From positions 189,742 through 253,741 of the forward strand of contig NZ_LMIV01000003.1 in the NCBI RefSeq assembly GCF_001428865.1: a DNA stretch of 64,000 bases. Direction: 5' to 3'. The first letter of the stretch is position 1, and each line of letters starts with the position of its first letter. Shown one piece after another: positions 18,559 through 28,394 of the stretch. The stretch comes from Sphingomonas sp. Root241 (lineage in GTDB: Bacteria > Pseudomonadota > Alphaproteobacteria > Sphingomonadales > Sphingomonadaceae). The position numbers and the translations under genes are program-made. The notes under the pieces were generated by a model. That model had not been told where the DNA came from, did no database searches, and was given only the letters and a program-made list of their open reading frames with translations.

Positions 18559-19896
18559 CTAACCGGCCATCCGTCCGCTACTCGCAAGCTCGCGCGCAAT
18601 CGCCTCGGCTATGCGCGTCTCGGGAACATAGCCGGATTCGTCGATCAAAGCGTGCACGCTCAGCCGGCGCAGGACGTTGATCATCTCGCCGCCGCTCAGT
18701 TCGTAGCGGCGTGCGAGACCCTCCAGCGACACGCCCGCGGCGAGCTTCCCGCGCGGGTCGGCGAACGCCATCTGCCAGAGCCGCAGCCGGGCCGCGGTGT
18801 CGGGCATCGGGAAATAGACCATGGCCTGAAAGCGCCGCGCGAACGCCGCGTCGATATTGGCCTTGAGGTTGCTCGCGAGGATCACGACGCCGGGACAATC
18901 CTCGATACGCTGGAGCAGATAGGCGATCTGCTGGTTGGCGTGGCGATCATTCGCGCTCTGCGTGTCGCCGCGCCTGCCGAACAGCGCGTCGGCCTCGTCG
19001 AAGAAGAGCAGCATATCGCCGTCCGCCGCCTGATCGAACAAAGCGCCGAGATTCTTCTCGGTCTCGCCCACCCATTTACTGACGACGCGCGAGAGATCGA
19101 CGCGATAGACCGGCAGCCCCAGTTCCTTGCCCAATACCGCCGCGGTCATCGTTTTTCCGGTGCCGGGAGGGCCGTGGAACAGCGCGCGGTAGCCGGGCTT
19201 GAGGTGCTTGCGCAGTCCCCAATCCTCCATCAGCAACTTCTCGTTGCGGACCCAGGCGAGCAGGTCGTCGAGCTCCTCGCGCACTGCCTGCCCGACGACG
19301 ACATCCTTCAGCGCATAAGGCGTCTCGAGCAATTGCGCCGGAAAAAGCGGGCCGAAGTGCGGCGCGGCGGCGGTGCCGGTGGTCAGCCGGGCTATCCAGC
19401 GTTGACTGAGGGTCAGCGGTGCCCAGGGGCCAGCTTCGCCGGGCTCCTCTGGCGTCTCGAGGATTCGTCGTGCCTGGAGCGGCGCATTGGGCGCGAACAG
19501 CTGCAACGCAGCAAGCCGTCGATCGATATTCTCGCCGGCCAGCAGAAACAAAGCGGTTTCGCGGGTCGGGCGAAACCCGCCATGTGTGCCACCCTCGACG
19601 CCGCCGAATTCGGTGAAGCGGCGCTTGCTCGCATCGTTCTGGATCAGGAAATGGTCGAGCGCCTGCGGGCGGAGATGCGGCAGCAGGGCGAGCATCAGCA
19701 CGAGCCGTTCCGGGGGCGCGAGACCGGCTTCGCGCACGCCCTCAGCAAAGGGCACAGGCAGATCGCCGAGATCGGGGACGGGCACGCTCGCGAGCAGATC
19801 GCCATCCGCTTCGCGCGCGTGCAGGTCTAGGCGCAGGTCCACCATTTCGCGGAACCAGGCGATCTCGGCCTCGATCACCGCGCCGTTGGTGGTCAT
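18559..19896 (-). CDS. eCIS AAA+ ATPase (Afp15-like)
   Basis: 445 aa. An N-terminal ~190-residue adaptor region precedes an AAA+ module with Walker A GPPGTGKT (242-249), Walker B/DEAD at 296-303 (MLLFFDEADALFGRRGD), the sensor-1 region (VVILASNLKANIDAAFARRF) and an arginine-finger-like RR. eCIS loci almost always include such an ATPase, needed for particle assembly or maturation. Unlike ClpV of T6SS it has a single AAA+ domain. The ATG at 19896 was chosen because it overlaps the upstream TGA (ATGA). A GTG six bases earlier is possible. Confidence 0.9.
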   Translation of the reverse strand: MTTNGAVIEAEIAWFREMVDLRLDLHAREADGDLLASVPVPDLGDLPVPFAEGVREAGLAPPERLVLMLALLPHLRPQALDHFLIQNDASKRRFTEFGGVEGGTHGGFRPTRETALFLLAGENIDRRLAALQLFAPNAPLQARRILETPEEPGEAGPWAPLTLSQRWIARLTTGTAAAPHFGPLFPAQLLETPYALKDVVVGQAVREELDDLLAWVRNEKLLMEDWGLRKHLKPGYRALFHGPPGTGKTMTAAVLGKELGLPVYRVDLSRVVSKWVGETEKNLGALFDQAADGDMLLFFDEADALFGRRGDTQSANDRHANQQIAYLLQRIEDCPGVVILASNLKANIDAAFARRFQAMVYFPMPDTAARLRLWQMAFADPRGKLAAGVSLEGLARRYELSGGEMINVLRRLSVHALIDESGYVPETRIAEAIARELASSGRMAG

Positions 19897-21788
19897 TCGC
19901 ACGTACGCTCGCGTTGTGACCAGCGCTCCAGCAGGTCGCGGAGCTCGGCGGCGAGCTGATCGGCGGCATGCCGTTCGTCGAGCGCAAGCGCGGCATGCCA
20001 GAGGCGGTTCAGATCATGCAGCCGCCGCCATCGCGGCGGATCGAGGAAGTGGACGTGCAGTGCGATATGCGCAGGCAGCGCATCACGGATCGCCGCTTCG
20101 ATCTCCGCGCGATAGCGAGAATCGTGGCGCTCCTCGTCGCGCATCGTGACCCCCACGCTGACCGCCATGGCATAAGTGAAGCGGCCTTGTTCGAGCTCAC
20201 GGCGCGCGCGGGTGCGCGGGCGCAGCATCATATGCTCGATCAGGCAGATCCGGCCGCGCCGGCCGCGACCGCCCCCGAGAAGGAGATTGGTCTGGAATGC
20301 GGCGCCGGCTTCTCGGCGTATCCTGCGGCGCGCATCGGGATCGAAGCCTCGGCCTCGGCGCCTCGCCAGCATCGCGCGATGATCGAGCAAAGTCTGCTTG
20401 ATCGTGACGCGATGGAGCGTGGCTGCCTGACGGGAGCCTGCGAGGCGCGGCGGTATCGGAATGCGATCGGCCGGCACGCCGTAGAGCGCGAGCAGCAAGT
20501 CCAGCAGGTCCTCACGGTGCCGCGCGGGAAGGTCCGTGGGGATCGTGCCGCCGAGCAACGCAGCGACTTCGTCCAGCCGGATGCACATGCCGCGCATCAC
20601 TGCTTCGAAGATAGCGAGAAAGCCCTGGAGCTGCGCCGCCGCGGGACTCTCCGGCTTGCCGGTGCCGGCGAGGCCGTAGACGCGCGGCAGTTGCGGCCCC
20701 AGCGGCGCAAAGCGCGCGAGCGCGCGGGCGCGTCCCTCGGGCAAGACGAAGGTTTTCCGGTAGCTAGCTTTGAGCGGATGATCCGCGCGATGCGCATCCC
20801 AGCGCCGCAGCAATCGCCGCAGCACGTCGCCGCGATCGATCGCACATGCGCGCCCGTCGAGACTGAGCGCCAGCGGCAGCGTTTCGCTCTCGATCCCGGC
20901 GTCTAGGCTGCAATAGCAGTCGGAGTCGATCTGGATCGCGTCGTCGCACCAGCCGTGATCCTCTACCCATAATCGCGTATCGGACACCCGGAGCACGCCG
21001 GGTACATCGCGCAGGATCTCGGCCAGCGCCTCGCGATCTGTAGTCGCCGGCTTGTCGGTCAGCTCACCCGCGGCGATCAGGCCGTTCGTCAGCAGCGGGC
21101 CATCGGGAATCGCCGGACCAGCGGGATCCGGTCCCGAGCGTCGCGGCTCGGGCGCCAGGATCAATGCGAGCCGGAACAGCGCCTCGGCCATCACCGTTTC
21201 GGGACGCACGCCGCGATCGATCGCCACATCCGCGCTCACGGTCGTCCGCAACGGTCGGAGCACGCGGACCGAACCGATATCCTCGCAGAGCGGCCGGTTG
21301 CGCCGGAAGACGCGTCGTGTCCGGGCGACCAGATCGCGGTAATGGAGGTGCGGTTCCGGATGGACGCCGGGCAGCGGCAGCCTGGCGTGGAGGCGGATGT
21401 CGTAGAGACCTTCCGTACCGGCGCCGTCGCGCCGCGGTGTCAGCCAGACATTCGCCAGTCCCTCGACGCGGTCGAGCAAAAGGCGTCGGAAATCGGGGAT
21501 CGTCACGGGCGGGGAGAGCAGCGCGCGCCAGGGGGGATAGATGCCGTCCTGCGTCGCCAGTTTCGCGCCGGCGAGCAGGTCCGCGACCGGAAGCGTCGCG
21601 CGATAGCCGAGATCGGTCAGCGCATAGCTGAGCAGCTCGACCAGCGTCACGCCCGGATCGTGCGCGTTATAGTCGGTCCAGTGCGCGCATAATTGCTGGA
21701 GCAGCCCGATCGCCTCGCTCTTTAGCGCGTCGAAATCCTGTGCGGGCGGCACCATTGGATCGCGGGCGATGACCGCGGGTATTACCAT
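19893..21788 (-). CDS. eCIS baseplate protein, baseplate-J-like (Afp12-type)
   Basis: 631 aa. The N-terminus (DFDALKSEAIGLLQQLCAHW...HDPGVTLVELLSYALTDLGYR) is the entry signature of baseplate J/gp47-like and gp6-like wedge proteins. The C-terminal part (MLRPRTRARRELEQGRFTYA..., ALPAHIALHVHFLDPPRW) resembles the second large baseplate subunit of Afp/PVC particles. It follows the Afp11-like subunit, as in other eCIS operons, and overlaps its end by 7 bp. The open frame extends far upstream but that part is antisense shadow; the ATG at 21788 fits the coupling. Confidence 0.8.
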   Translation of the reverse strand: MVIPAVIARDPMVPPAQDFDALKSEAIGLLQQLCAHWTDYNAHDPGVTLVELLSYALTDLGYRATLPVADLLAGAKLATQDGIYPPWRALLSPPVTIPDFRRLLLDRVEGLANVWLTPRRDGAGTEGLYDIRLHARLPLPGVHPEPHLHYRDLVARTRRVFRRNRPLCEDIGSVRVLRPLRTTVSADVAIDRGVRPETVMAEALFRLALILAPEPRRSGPDPAGPAIPDGPLLTNGLIAAGELTDKPATTDREALAEILRDVPGVLRVSDTRLWVEDHGWCDDAIQIDSDCYCSLDAGIESETLPLALSLDGRACAIDRGDVLRRLLRRWDAHRADHPLKASYRKTFVLPEGRARALARFAPLGPQLPRVYGLAGTGKPESPAAAQLQGFLAIFEAVMRGMCIRLDEVAALLGGTIPTDLPARHREDLLDLLLALYGVPADRIPIPPRLAGSRQAATLHRVTIKQTLLDHRAMLARRRGRGFDPDARRRIRREAGAAFQTNLLLGGGRGRRGRICLIEHMMLRPRTRARRELEQGRFTYAMAVSVGVTMRDEERHDSRYRAEIEAAIRDALPAHIALHVHFLDPPRWRRLHDLNRLWHAALALDERHAADQLAAELRDLLERWSQRERTCE

Positions 21789-24700
21789 GATGCCGAGGCC
21801 ATGGCGGCGACGCCGGTGACTTCGATCGCGCCGGGCACCGCCATGTGCCAGCCGGGCGGCGCGTCGCCCAATGCCACCGTCACGCGATCGAGCGCGCATA
21901 CTTGCGGCAGGCGCAACAGGAACTCGGCGATCCCGGCGCGGACACGATCGATGCCGGCACCGTCGGCGAGATCGAGGCCCGGTTCGGCACCCGGCGAAAG
22001 AAAGCTGGCCAGGGCCGCCTCGACCGGGCCGGGGTCGGCATCGGCCAGGATCAGGCGAGCGGAGACATGGATGGGAATAGCGACCGGATCGACCACCGAG
22101 GTCCGGGCGAACGGGCTGGAGATTTGCGCGAGCCGATCTGCGATGGCCTCCCGTAATTGCCGTGATACTTTGGTCGCGCCGCCCGCAGCGGTGACGACCA
22201 CCGTGACATTGGCGGCCGTCGCCTGTCGCGCGGGATCGCCTTCGGGGAATACCCGCACCTGCGCCACGTCGGGGAATTCGGAAAGCACCAGCCGCTCGAT
22301 GTCCCAGGCGGCAAGCGCGCGACCACGGTGACGGACGCGTTCGGCCGTGCGGGCGCGCAGCATCGCGGGTGGTTCGGGCGGTTGGCCGCCGGCGGTGTCG
22401 AGCGGCTGCACCACGCGCATCATGCCGGGCAGTTTGGTCACGGTGCCAGCCGGCACGGGCGGCATTTCGGTCTCGGTGCCATGGATCAGACGGGTCGCCG
22501 GCACTGCGTCGGGGAGGATGGCGAGGATCGCGGGCGGCGTCGTCGCGTCGTTGGCGAAGGTGAGCCGAAGCCCGAACGGCTGCGCGGCGTCCGCGGGCAC
22601 CGCGATCCGGAGGATGCCGGTGGCGGTGAACCCGTTGGTTTCGTCGGCCAGCAGCGCGCGGGACGGGAGCGGCGCCCAATCGTCGGCGGTCCGATAGCGA
22701 TAGCCGGGGCTGAAGTCCCCTGCGTCGCTCGCTGCCAGTTGGACGAGCAGCGCCAGCACGTCGTCGGCTCGCGCACCTTCGAAATACAAATCGAGCGTCG
22801 GCATGGTGGGCCCGACGGGGAAAAGCGGCGCGCCGACGATCGGGAGTTCGACTGGGCTGTCGAGCGTTGCCGCATGGTGTAGCGTGAGCGCGTCGGCTCC
22901 CAACGAGCGCGCATAATCGAGCGCGATGCCGGAAAGCAGCGGCTGGAAGGGCGGGTTGGGCAGCAGGACGACCACCGGTTCCGGTTCCGGTTCCGGTGCC
23001 GCGGGCTCGGCTTCGATACCTTCGATCTTCTTGAAGAGCTTGCCCGGCAGCGCGACGATCACGGCGAACAGGCGCCGGAGGAAGCTCGGCCGGGTGGGGA
23101 GGGGCGCGTCGCTCCGGGCGATCATCTCGGTTGCATATTGGACGTTCGCCGCGTGGAGCGAGTGGCCGAAACCGTATGTCGGCGTAGCGAGCGTCACGCA
23201 GATATGGTCGGGCAGCGGCTCGCCGCCGTCACTGGCAGTGGCGGCGAGCCACGAACCGAGCGCAAGCGGGCCGCGTTCGGGCATCAGCGGCGGGGCCGGC
23301 TCGAACTCGGCCGCGAAGATGTTGGGAGGAGGCGCGGCGGGCACCGGCGGCGCGATGCCTAGGCTTGCGGGCGCGAACAGCGGAAGGCGTTGGGCGGCGT
23401 CCCAGCCGTGCACCGGCGCCGCGAGCGTCACTGCGAATGCGGCGTTGTCGAACGGCGGAAAGTCGAACAACTGCCCCTGCCCGTCGACGACATAGCCGCG
23501 GTAATAATCGGCGAACCCGCCATCGCCCGGCGGCAGACCGGCCCAATCGAAGCGGAGCACCAGCCGATCGAGCGGGGGGCCGGCCAGCACGGGATGATCC
23601 ACGCGCAGCCAGCCCCCGGGCCAGGGCGGCGCGCCGAACGGGGCCGCGGCCGATGCGCTGGCGGGCCCGGCGGGCGTGCGTATCTTGAGGTCGGGCAGGT
23701 CCTTGATCGCGATGCGCAGCCGGGCGTCAGCGACGTGCGCTTCCGCCAGCTTCCCGGTGACGAGGGTGAGGCGCAGTGCGGGTTGGAGAATCGCATCAGC
23801 GATTTCCGGGCAGGGAGCGAGCGGCGGAAAATCGGGCGGCAGCGTGAAGCTCACGGTCAGCGTGCCCATATCGAACGAACAATCGGGCGAAAGTATGGGC
23901 AGCCATCCCTGTGCCGTCGACACGCAGAGCCTGAGCTCCGCGCCCGTCATATCGACGCCACCGAGATCGAGCTCGAGTTCCACGTGCCGCGTACCGCCGG
24001 CGAGGTCGAGCAACGGGGTGGAGAATATCGCGTTTGCTTCGAACGGCTCGCCCGGTGGCGGTGCCGCGATGCCGGTGGCCGCATCGCCGAGGCGCCCGTC
24101 CGGTCCCGGTGTCATGCGATGCAGCGTGACTCCGCCATTCTCCGGCCACCACAGCCGCGCCTCGCGGAGCACTGCGCCGGTGACGGCCAGTGGCGCATCG
24201 GTCGCGAAGGCGATGCCACGCCCGTTCGCATCCTTGCCCGCGGAGAGCAGGGTCCCCTTCGCCAGAATCGGCCGCGTCCCCGGCTTTGGCTCCACTGCCA
24301 CGAGCATGCGATCAGGCTGGCTCCGCGCGGGCGCGGCGTGGAGCAATTCCTGTTGGTAGAAATCGATCAGGCGCTGCGGCACTGCGTTCAGGAGGTTGCG
24401 GGCGTGGAGGGACATTTGCGCGAAAGCTATCACCAGCGCTGGGTGCGCGCTGTGATCGCCCGCGTGCAACGTCGTCTTGAACGCCATATTCGCGCGCTTT
24501 TCGCATTCGCGCATCTCGTCGAGGAAGCGTTCCACGGCATCGGCCAGCGCTTCGAGCATGCGGCCGGCCCAGGCGCGTTCGACGGCTTCGGCGACGCCGT
24601 GTATCTCGCCCTCGATCACGGCGCGGCGCCATGGGCGGGGCGTATCCCAATGATGGTGATGGAAGTGCTCGCCCAGCTCGACCTCGCCCGCCACGACTTC

Positions 24701-25183
24701 GTCGAACAGGCGCTGGAGCTGCGGCCCGAGCACGCTCTCCACCGCGTCTTCGGCGAGCCGCCGGATCGATCGCCCTTCCGTCGCCTCGCCGAGGTTGGCG
24801 GGACCGAGCCAATCGTCGAGATCGTCGGCGAAGCGCAGCAGCGCCTCGACCAACTCGGTCAGGCGTCGCTCGTGCTCGCGCGAGTTGCCGATGCCGCGCG
24901 CCTGTTCGAGAAGCGCGGTCAGCGGCTCGGCGCGCGCGTCGATATCGGCGGTGGCGAGCAAGGCCAGCACGAAGCTCCGATCGGCGAGCAGGATCCTGCG
25001 CCAGTTGCCCTCCACCGCGCCGGTATCGTCGTGGAAGGGGATATCCGCGGCCAGCCTGGCGATGTCGGCGAGCAGTTCGGGCAGCCCGCGCGGATCGAGC
25101 CGTGCACGTTCGGGCGCGAAGGCGGGCGGTTCGCGGCCGGCCTGCGTCGTCCAGCGCGTGATCAACCGTGAAGGGGAAGTCAT
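21782..25183 (-). CDS. eCIS large baseplate protein J (Afp11-type)
   Basis: 1133 aa. It is the larger of two baseplate-J-like subunits. A helical N-terminal region (~1-290) is followed by beta-rich domains and a C-terminal gpJ-like section (AWDIERLVLSEFPDVAQVRVFPEGD, later ASSLSPGAEPGLDLADGAG-like). A Pro/Glu repeat (PAAPEPEPEPV), encoded by a GGTTCC tandem at 22976-23001, marks a flexible linker near residue 730. A His cluster (HFHHHHW) lies near residue 160. Baseplate J forms the wedge ring around the spike. The start at 25183 makes an ATGA overlap with the gp25 gene; the longer frame to 25747 is not supported. Confidence 0.82.
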   Translation of the reverse strand: MTSPSRLITRWTTQAGREPPAFAPERARLDPRGLPELLADIARLAADIPFHDDTGAVEGNWRRILLADRSFVLALLATADIDARAEPLTALLEQARGIGNSREHERRLTELVEALLRFADDLDDWLGPANLGEATEGRSIRRLAEDAVESVLGPQLQRLFDEVVAGEVELGEHFHHHHWDTPRPWRRAVIEGEIHGVAEAVERAWAGRMLEALADAVERFLDEMRECEKRANMAFKTTLHAGDHSAHPALVIAFAQMSLHARNLLNAVPQRLIDFYQQELLHAAPARSQPDRMLVAVEPKPGTRPILAKGTLLSAGKDANGRGIAFATDAPLAVTGAVLREARLWWPENGGVTLHRMTPGPDGRLGDAATGIAAPPPGEPFEANAIFSTPLLDLAGGTRHVELELDLGGVDMTGAELRLCVSTAQGWLPILSPDCSFDMGTLTVSFTLPPDFPPLAPCPEIADAILQPALRLTLVTGKLAEAHVADARLRIAIKDLPDLKIRTPAGPASASAAAPFGAPPWPGGWLRVDHPVLAGPPLDRLVLRFDWAGLPPGDGGFADYYRGYVVDGQGQLFDFPPFDNAAFAVTLAAPVHGWDAAQRLPLFAPASLGIAPPVPAAPPPNIFAAEFEPAPPLMPERGPLALGSWLAATASDGGEPLPDHICVTLATPTYGFGHSLHAANVQYATEMIARSDAPLPTRPSFLRRLFAVIVALPGKLFKKIEGIEAEPAAPEPEPEPVVVLLPNPPFQPLLSGIALDYARSLGADALTLHHAATLDSPVELPIVGAPLFPVGPTMPTLDLYFEGARADDVLALLVQLAASDAGDFSPGYRYRTADDWAPLPSRALLADETNGFTATGILRIAVPADAAQPFGLRLTFANDATTPPAILAILPDAVPATRLIHGTETEMPPVPAGTVTKLPGMMRVVQPLDTAGGQPPEPPAMLRARTAERVRHRGRALAAWDIERLVLSEFPDVAQVRVFPEGDPARQATAANVTVVVTAAGGATKVSRQLREAIADRLAQISSPFARTSVVDPVAIPIHVSARLILADADPGPVEAALASFLSPGAEPGLDLADGAGIDRVRAGIAEFLLRLPQVCALDRVTVALGDAPPGWHMAVPGAIEVTGVAAMASASW

Positions 25184-25602
25184 GGCCCCTCCACCAGCGT
25201 GCCCTCGTTCTTGTAGAAGGGGAAGACGAGGTTGTTGCGCGTGTTGGTCGCGCGAACGCGATAATCGATCCCGATCAGCACCAGCGCCGGATCGGCGGCG
25301 TCGACGGCGGCGGTGACGTCGAGCAAGTCGATCCGCGGCTCCCAGCGCAGGATCGCGGTGCTGACCATTTCGCGCAGCTCGCTGAGCAGGCTGGCGGTCA
25401 GATCGGCGAAGACGAAACGGTGCAGGTCGCAGCCATAGGTCGGGACCATCACCCGCTCGCCCTGCGGCGTGGAGAGCAACAGGAACAGGCTCTGGCGGAT
25501 ATCGGAATCGCCTTCCTCCATCTCGGTGCCGAGCGTCACGGTCGACACGCGCGGCGGAAAGCTCCAGCCGCGGCCGAGGAAGGAGACGGGGCGGGCGGCC
25601 AT
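25180..25602 (-). CDS. eCIS baseplate wedge protein, GPW/gp25 family (Afp9-like)
   Basis: 140 aa. The GPW/gp25 signature is clear: SLFLLLSTPQGERVMVPTYGCDLH followed by FADLTASLLSELREMVSTAI and ILRWEPRIDLLDV. gp25-fold proteins nucleate sheath polymerisation at the baseplate, and the EPR motif is conserved in T6SS TssE and phage gp25. Start at ATG 25602, three bases after the PAAR stop. Its end overlaps the baseplate J start. Confidence 0.92.
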   Translation of the reverse strand: MAARPVSFLGRGWSFPPRVSTVTLGTEMEEGDSDIRQSLFLLLSTPQGERVMVPTYGCDLHRFVFADLTASLLSELREMVSTAILRWEPRIDLLDVTAAVDAADPALVLIGIDYRVRATNTRNNLVFPFYKNEGTLVEGP

Positions 25603-25605
25603 CGC

Positions 25606-25905
25606 CTATCCGCCGATCAGCACGGTCGGCAGGCCGAGCACGATGCTGCCGCCATGCGCGCAGATGTCGCCGATCCGGGCGGCGGGCATGCCGGCGATCA
25701 GCACGGTGGCCGAGCCCTTCACGATGCTGTCGGGCGGGCCGACGCACACCGCCATGTCGCCGACGCGGGCGGCGGGCAGGCTGCCGATCAGCACCGTCGG
25801 CGCGCCTGGCCCCGAGATCGGTCCGCCGACATGCGGGATCGGCGGCACGCTGGGCGTCAGCATCGGGCAGACATGCATGTCGGTGAGGCGCGCGGCGGGG
25901 GGCAT
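25606..25905 (-). CDS. PAAR-domain spike tip protein
   Basis: 99 aa. Three PAAR-type turns are visible: PPAARLTDMHVCP at the N-terminus, PAARVGDMAVCVGP in the middle and PAARIGDICAHGG near the end. Their His/Cys residues suit the zinc that sharpens the tip of VgrG-like spikes. The ATG overlaps the VgrG stop (TGATG). The protein is a bare PAAR with no C-terminal extension, so it carries no fused effector. Confidence 0.92.
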   Translation of the reverse strand: MPPAARLTDMHVCPMLTPSVPPIPHVGGPISGPGAPTVLIGSLPAARVGDMAVCVGPPDSIVKGSATVLIAGMPAARIGDICAHGGSIVLGLPTVLIGG

Positions 25906-27704
25906 CAGTTGATCTTCACCAGCGCGCCGTTGACTTCGAGGATCGCGGCGGCCTTGAGCGAGCCTGTCCCGTTGCTCGCCAATGCAAGCTGGGCGGAGCC
26001 GGTGGCGTTGATCTGCACCGCGCTCACGTCGCAATTGGCCGCGGCCTTGATCGTGAGGTTGGCGCCGCAATCGATCGTCATGTTGGTCGCCGACTTGATC
26101 GTCATGTTGGCGGCGCTGATCAGCTCGACCGTGTCGCTCTTCATCACCAGCTTGTTGGCGTTGGGATCGGTGACGATGACCGTTCCCGCCTTGTCGTCGA
26201 GCTCGACATAACGGCCGCCGGGCGTGCTCACTTTGAGGATCACATCCTTGTCGTTGAAGTTCACTTCCATCTTCGATCGCGTGACCAGTGCCTTGATGTC
26301 GTTGGTCTTTTCCGGCGTGTGGGTCGGCGCGCGCTGGTTCGAATAGACGCTGGCGAGGATCACGGCGCTCGCCGGATCCTCGTTCATGAAGCCGAGCACG
26401 ACTTCGTCGTCGATTTCGGGGAAGAAGGACCAGCCGAAGCCTTCGGAGGCATAGGGTTGGGCGAGCCGTGCCCAGATCGCATTGTCGGGATCGGTGAGTG
26501 GCAGCGTCACCTGCACGCGGAAATCGCCGTTCGGGTCCTCCGCGACGGCCTTCACCTGGCCGACATGCAGTCCCCGCAGCGGCGGTGCGAGACCGGCGGC
26601 GGGCGGATCGACGATCTTCGCATCGCGGCTGGCGAAACGTTCGGCGGGCATGCCGAGATCGGCTGTGGTGTGCCAATCGCCGCCACGGATGAGGTGGCGG
26701 ATTCCGCTGACGAACGCATCGCCGTTGAAGCGCTCGCCGAGCCCCGCCAGCGTGACGTGCGTGCCCGGCCTGGCCAACGCGCTGCCCTGGAACTTCACGG
26801 TGCCGGTGAACTGCGAGAGCTTGGCGCGCATGAGTGCGGCGGCCGACCATTTGCCGAGTTCGCCCTCGCCGCGCGCGGCGGCGGTCTGCTGGACATAAGC
26901 AGCGACGCCCAGCACGTCGGCGAGCGCCGCGGTCTTCAAATTGCCGGGAACGGTCACCTCGGTGCTGCCGTCGGGCGTGGCCTCGGTCACTGCCTGGTCC
27001 GAATAGCTCCACGCCCGGCTGTTCACGACGCTGTCGCCAAGCTGGGACACGGCATCGATTTGGGCGTCGAAGCTCAGGATCGATTCGCCATATTCGAGCG
27101 TGAGCACCGGGCTGGCCGAAGCGGTGGGTGCGATCACGGCGACTTCGCTGTCGTCGATCACCACCACGCAGCCGCTCGCCTCGGCGCGGAGCAGCATCAG
27201 GTCCCAGTCGGAGGCATGCGCCTGCACCATCGCCTCGACCTGGGTGGTGGCCGCGGCATTGCCGCGCACGCTGCCGCCATTGGCGGAGACCAAAGCCGAG
27301 ATCAGCGCCGCATCGGTGGCCTTTTCGGTGACGGCGCTGTGCCGCGCGAGCGTCATCTTGAGCAAAGGATCGCTGGTATCGACCACCAATTGGGCCGAAG
27401 CGCCGGGAACGATGCGCAGCCCGTGGCGCACCACCACCCCCTTGTGGATCACTGCGAGGTCGGAGCCGTAGCCGGCCGAGAGCACGATCTTCGCCCCCGG
27501 CACGAAGGTCTCGGCGTCGCTGAACGGGAAGGTCTCGCTGTCGGGCTGGCCATCATAGATCACGATCCGTGCGCGGGGCACGCGATTGGCCTCCCACCAG
27601 ATCTCGACCGAGGCGATCTGATCGGTGTCGATCCTGGTATCGTCGGCGGTGAGCGCGAGCTTGACCGGCAGCCCGGTCTTCGATGCAGGCGAGACCGCGT
27701 TCAT
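25905..27704 (-). CDS. eCIS VgrG/gpV-like central spike protein (Afp8-type)
   Basis: 599 aa. The N-terminal half is gp27-like (phage late-control D/VgrG fold, LALTADDTRIDTDQIASVEIWWEANRVPRARIVI...). Around residues 385-470 is the OB-fold gp5 domain (HVGQVKAVAEDPNGDFRVQVTLPL, WSFFPEIDDEVVLGFMNEDP). The C-terminal ~120 residues form a beta-helix of short repeats (MTIKSATNMTIDCGANLTIKA). It should trimerise as the spike carrying the PAAR tip. No extra C-terminal effector domain is present. Coupled to both neighbours by overlaps. Confidence 0.92.
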   Translation of the reverse strand: MNAVSPASKTGLPVKLALTADDTRIDTDQIASVEIWWEANRVPRARIVIYDGQPDSETFPFSDAETFVPGAKIVLSAGYGSDLAVIHKGVVVRHGLRIVPGASAQLVVDTSDPLLKMTLARHSAVTEKATDAALISALVSANGGSVRGNAAATTQVEAMVQAHASDWDLMLLRAEASGCVVVIDDSEVAVIAPTASASPVLTLEYGESILSFDAQIDAVSQLGDSVVNSRAWSYSDQAVTEATPDGSTEVTVPGNLKTAALADVLGVAAYVQQTAAARGEGELGKWSAAALMRAKLSQFTGTVKFQGSALARPGTHVTLAGLGERFNGDAFVSGIRHLIRGGDWHTTADLGMPAERFASRDAKIVDPPAAGLAPPLRGLHVGQVKAVAEDPNGDFRVQVTLPLTDPDNAIWARLAQPYASEGFGWSFFPEIDDEVVLGFMNEDPASAVILASVYSNQRAPTHTPEKTNDIKALVTRSKMEVNFNDKDVILKVSTPGGRYVELDDKAGTVIVTDPNANKLVMKSDTVELISAANMTIKSATNMTIDCGANLTIKAAANCDVSAVQINATGSAQLALASNGTGSLKAAAILEVNGALVKIN

Positions 27705-28393
27705 CGCCCGGCCCGCGCGATCGGCGGGAAGAGCAGCGCCTGGCCGGGCTCGAGCGTGCGGAAATCGTCGAGCCGGTTATGGTCGGCGACCGCTAGATAA
27801 TAGCGGCTGTCGCCATAGATGCGGTGGCAGAGCAGAGGCAGCGTGTCGCCCGCGAGCACCGTCACGACATGCGTCATGTCGGGCGAGCTGAGCTTCTGTG
27901 CCGCGCGGCCGTCCGTATTGTCGTGATAGCCGAGGAACGTCGCCTTGACCTTGGCGCGGAGCGCAGTGCCGTCGGGCGCGAACAGCGTGTAGTCGATTCC
28001 CATCGATTTGAGCCGGCCCTTGAACAACAGGCTGCCCCAGGCGAGCTGGACGTAATTGGGCGAGTGGATTTCGCCGTTGATCTCGTAGATCAGCCGCTTG
28101 AGCTCGGCGAGCTGGTCGTCGACCGATTTGGTCGGCGCGTCCGGAACGGTTCCGGTGCCGTCGAAGACGAGCGCAAGCTCCAGCGCTTCGCCCTTGTCGC
28201 GATTGAACACCACTTTCTTGCCGGTGCCGCCCGCGCCCTGCTGCTTGGTGTAGCAGACCCCCATCGCCTGCGAATATTGGTTGGGGTTGATCATCGCCTT
28301 GATCGGATTGGGGCGAGTCTTCGCCTGGCTGTTGAAGCCGGGATCGGCGAAGCCGGTAATGGTCAGCTTGTCGAGCCCGCCTTTGCCGGCCAT
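27701..28393 (-). CDS. eCIS LysM-containing tube-baseplate adaptor (Afp7-like)
   Basis: 230 aa. The N-terminal ~170 residues are the CIS tube/gp53-like domain (AMINPNQYSQAMGVCYTKQQG, FNRDKGEALELALVFDGTG). The end is a LysM module (THVVTVLAGDTLPLLCHRIYGD...HNRLDDFRTLEPGQALLFPP). Afp7-type proteins join the inner tube to the spike. The ATG at 28393 (MAGKGGLDKLTITGF) was chosen; the longer frame overlaps the DUF5908 gene. Confidence 0.88.
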   Translation of the reverse strand: MAGKGGLDKLTITGFADPGFNSQAKTRPNPIKAMINPNQYSQAMGVCYTKQQGAGGTGKKVVFNRDKGEALELALVFDGTGTVPDAPTKSVDDQLAELKRLIYEINGEIHSPNYVQLAWGSLLFKGRLKSMGIDYTLFAPDGTALRAKVKATFLGYHDNTDGRAAQKLSSPDMTHVVTVLAGDTLPLLCHRIYGDSRYYLAVADHNRLDDFRTLEPGQALLFPPIARAGR

Positions 28394-28394
28394 C

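Noticed and set aside
21789..22679. Upstream extension of the Afp12-like baseplate gene
   Set aside because: The extension overlaps the baseplate J gene in another frame and is Arg-rich noise; the family N-terminus starts at 21788.
22976..23001. GGTTCC tandem repeat as a phase-variable tract
   Set aside because: The unit is 6 bp and in frame, coding a Pro/Glu linker; unit changes would not shift the frame.
25906..27012. Upstream extension of the PAAR gene
   Set aside because: It lies out of frame over the VgrG-like gene and has no recognisable domain; the PAAR motif begins right at 25905.
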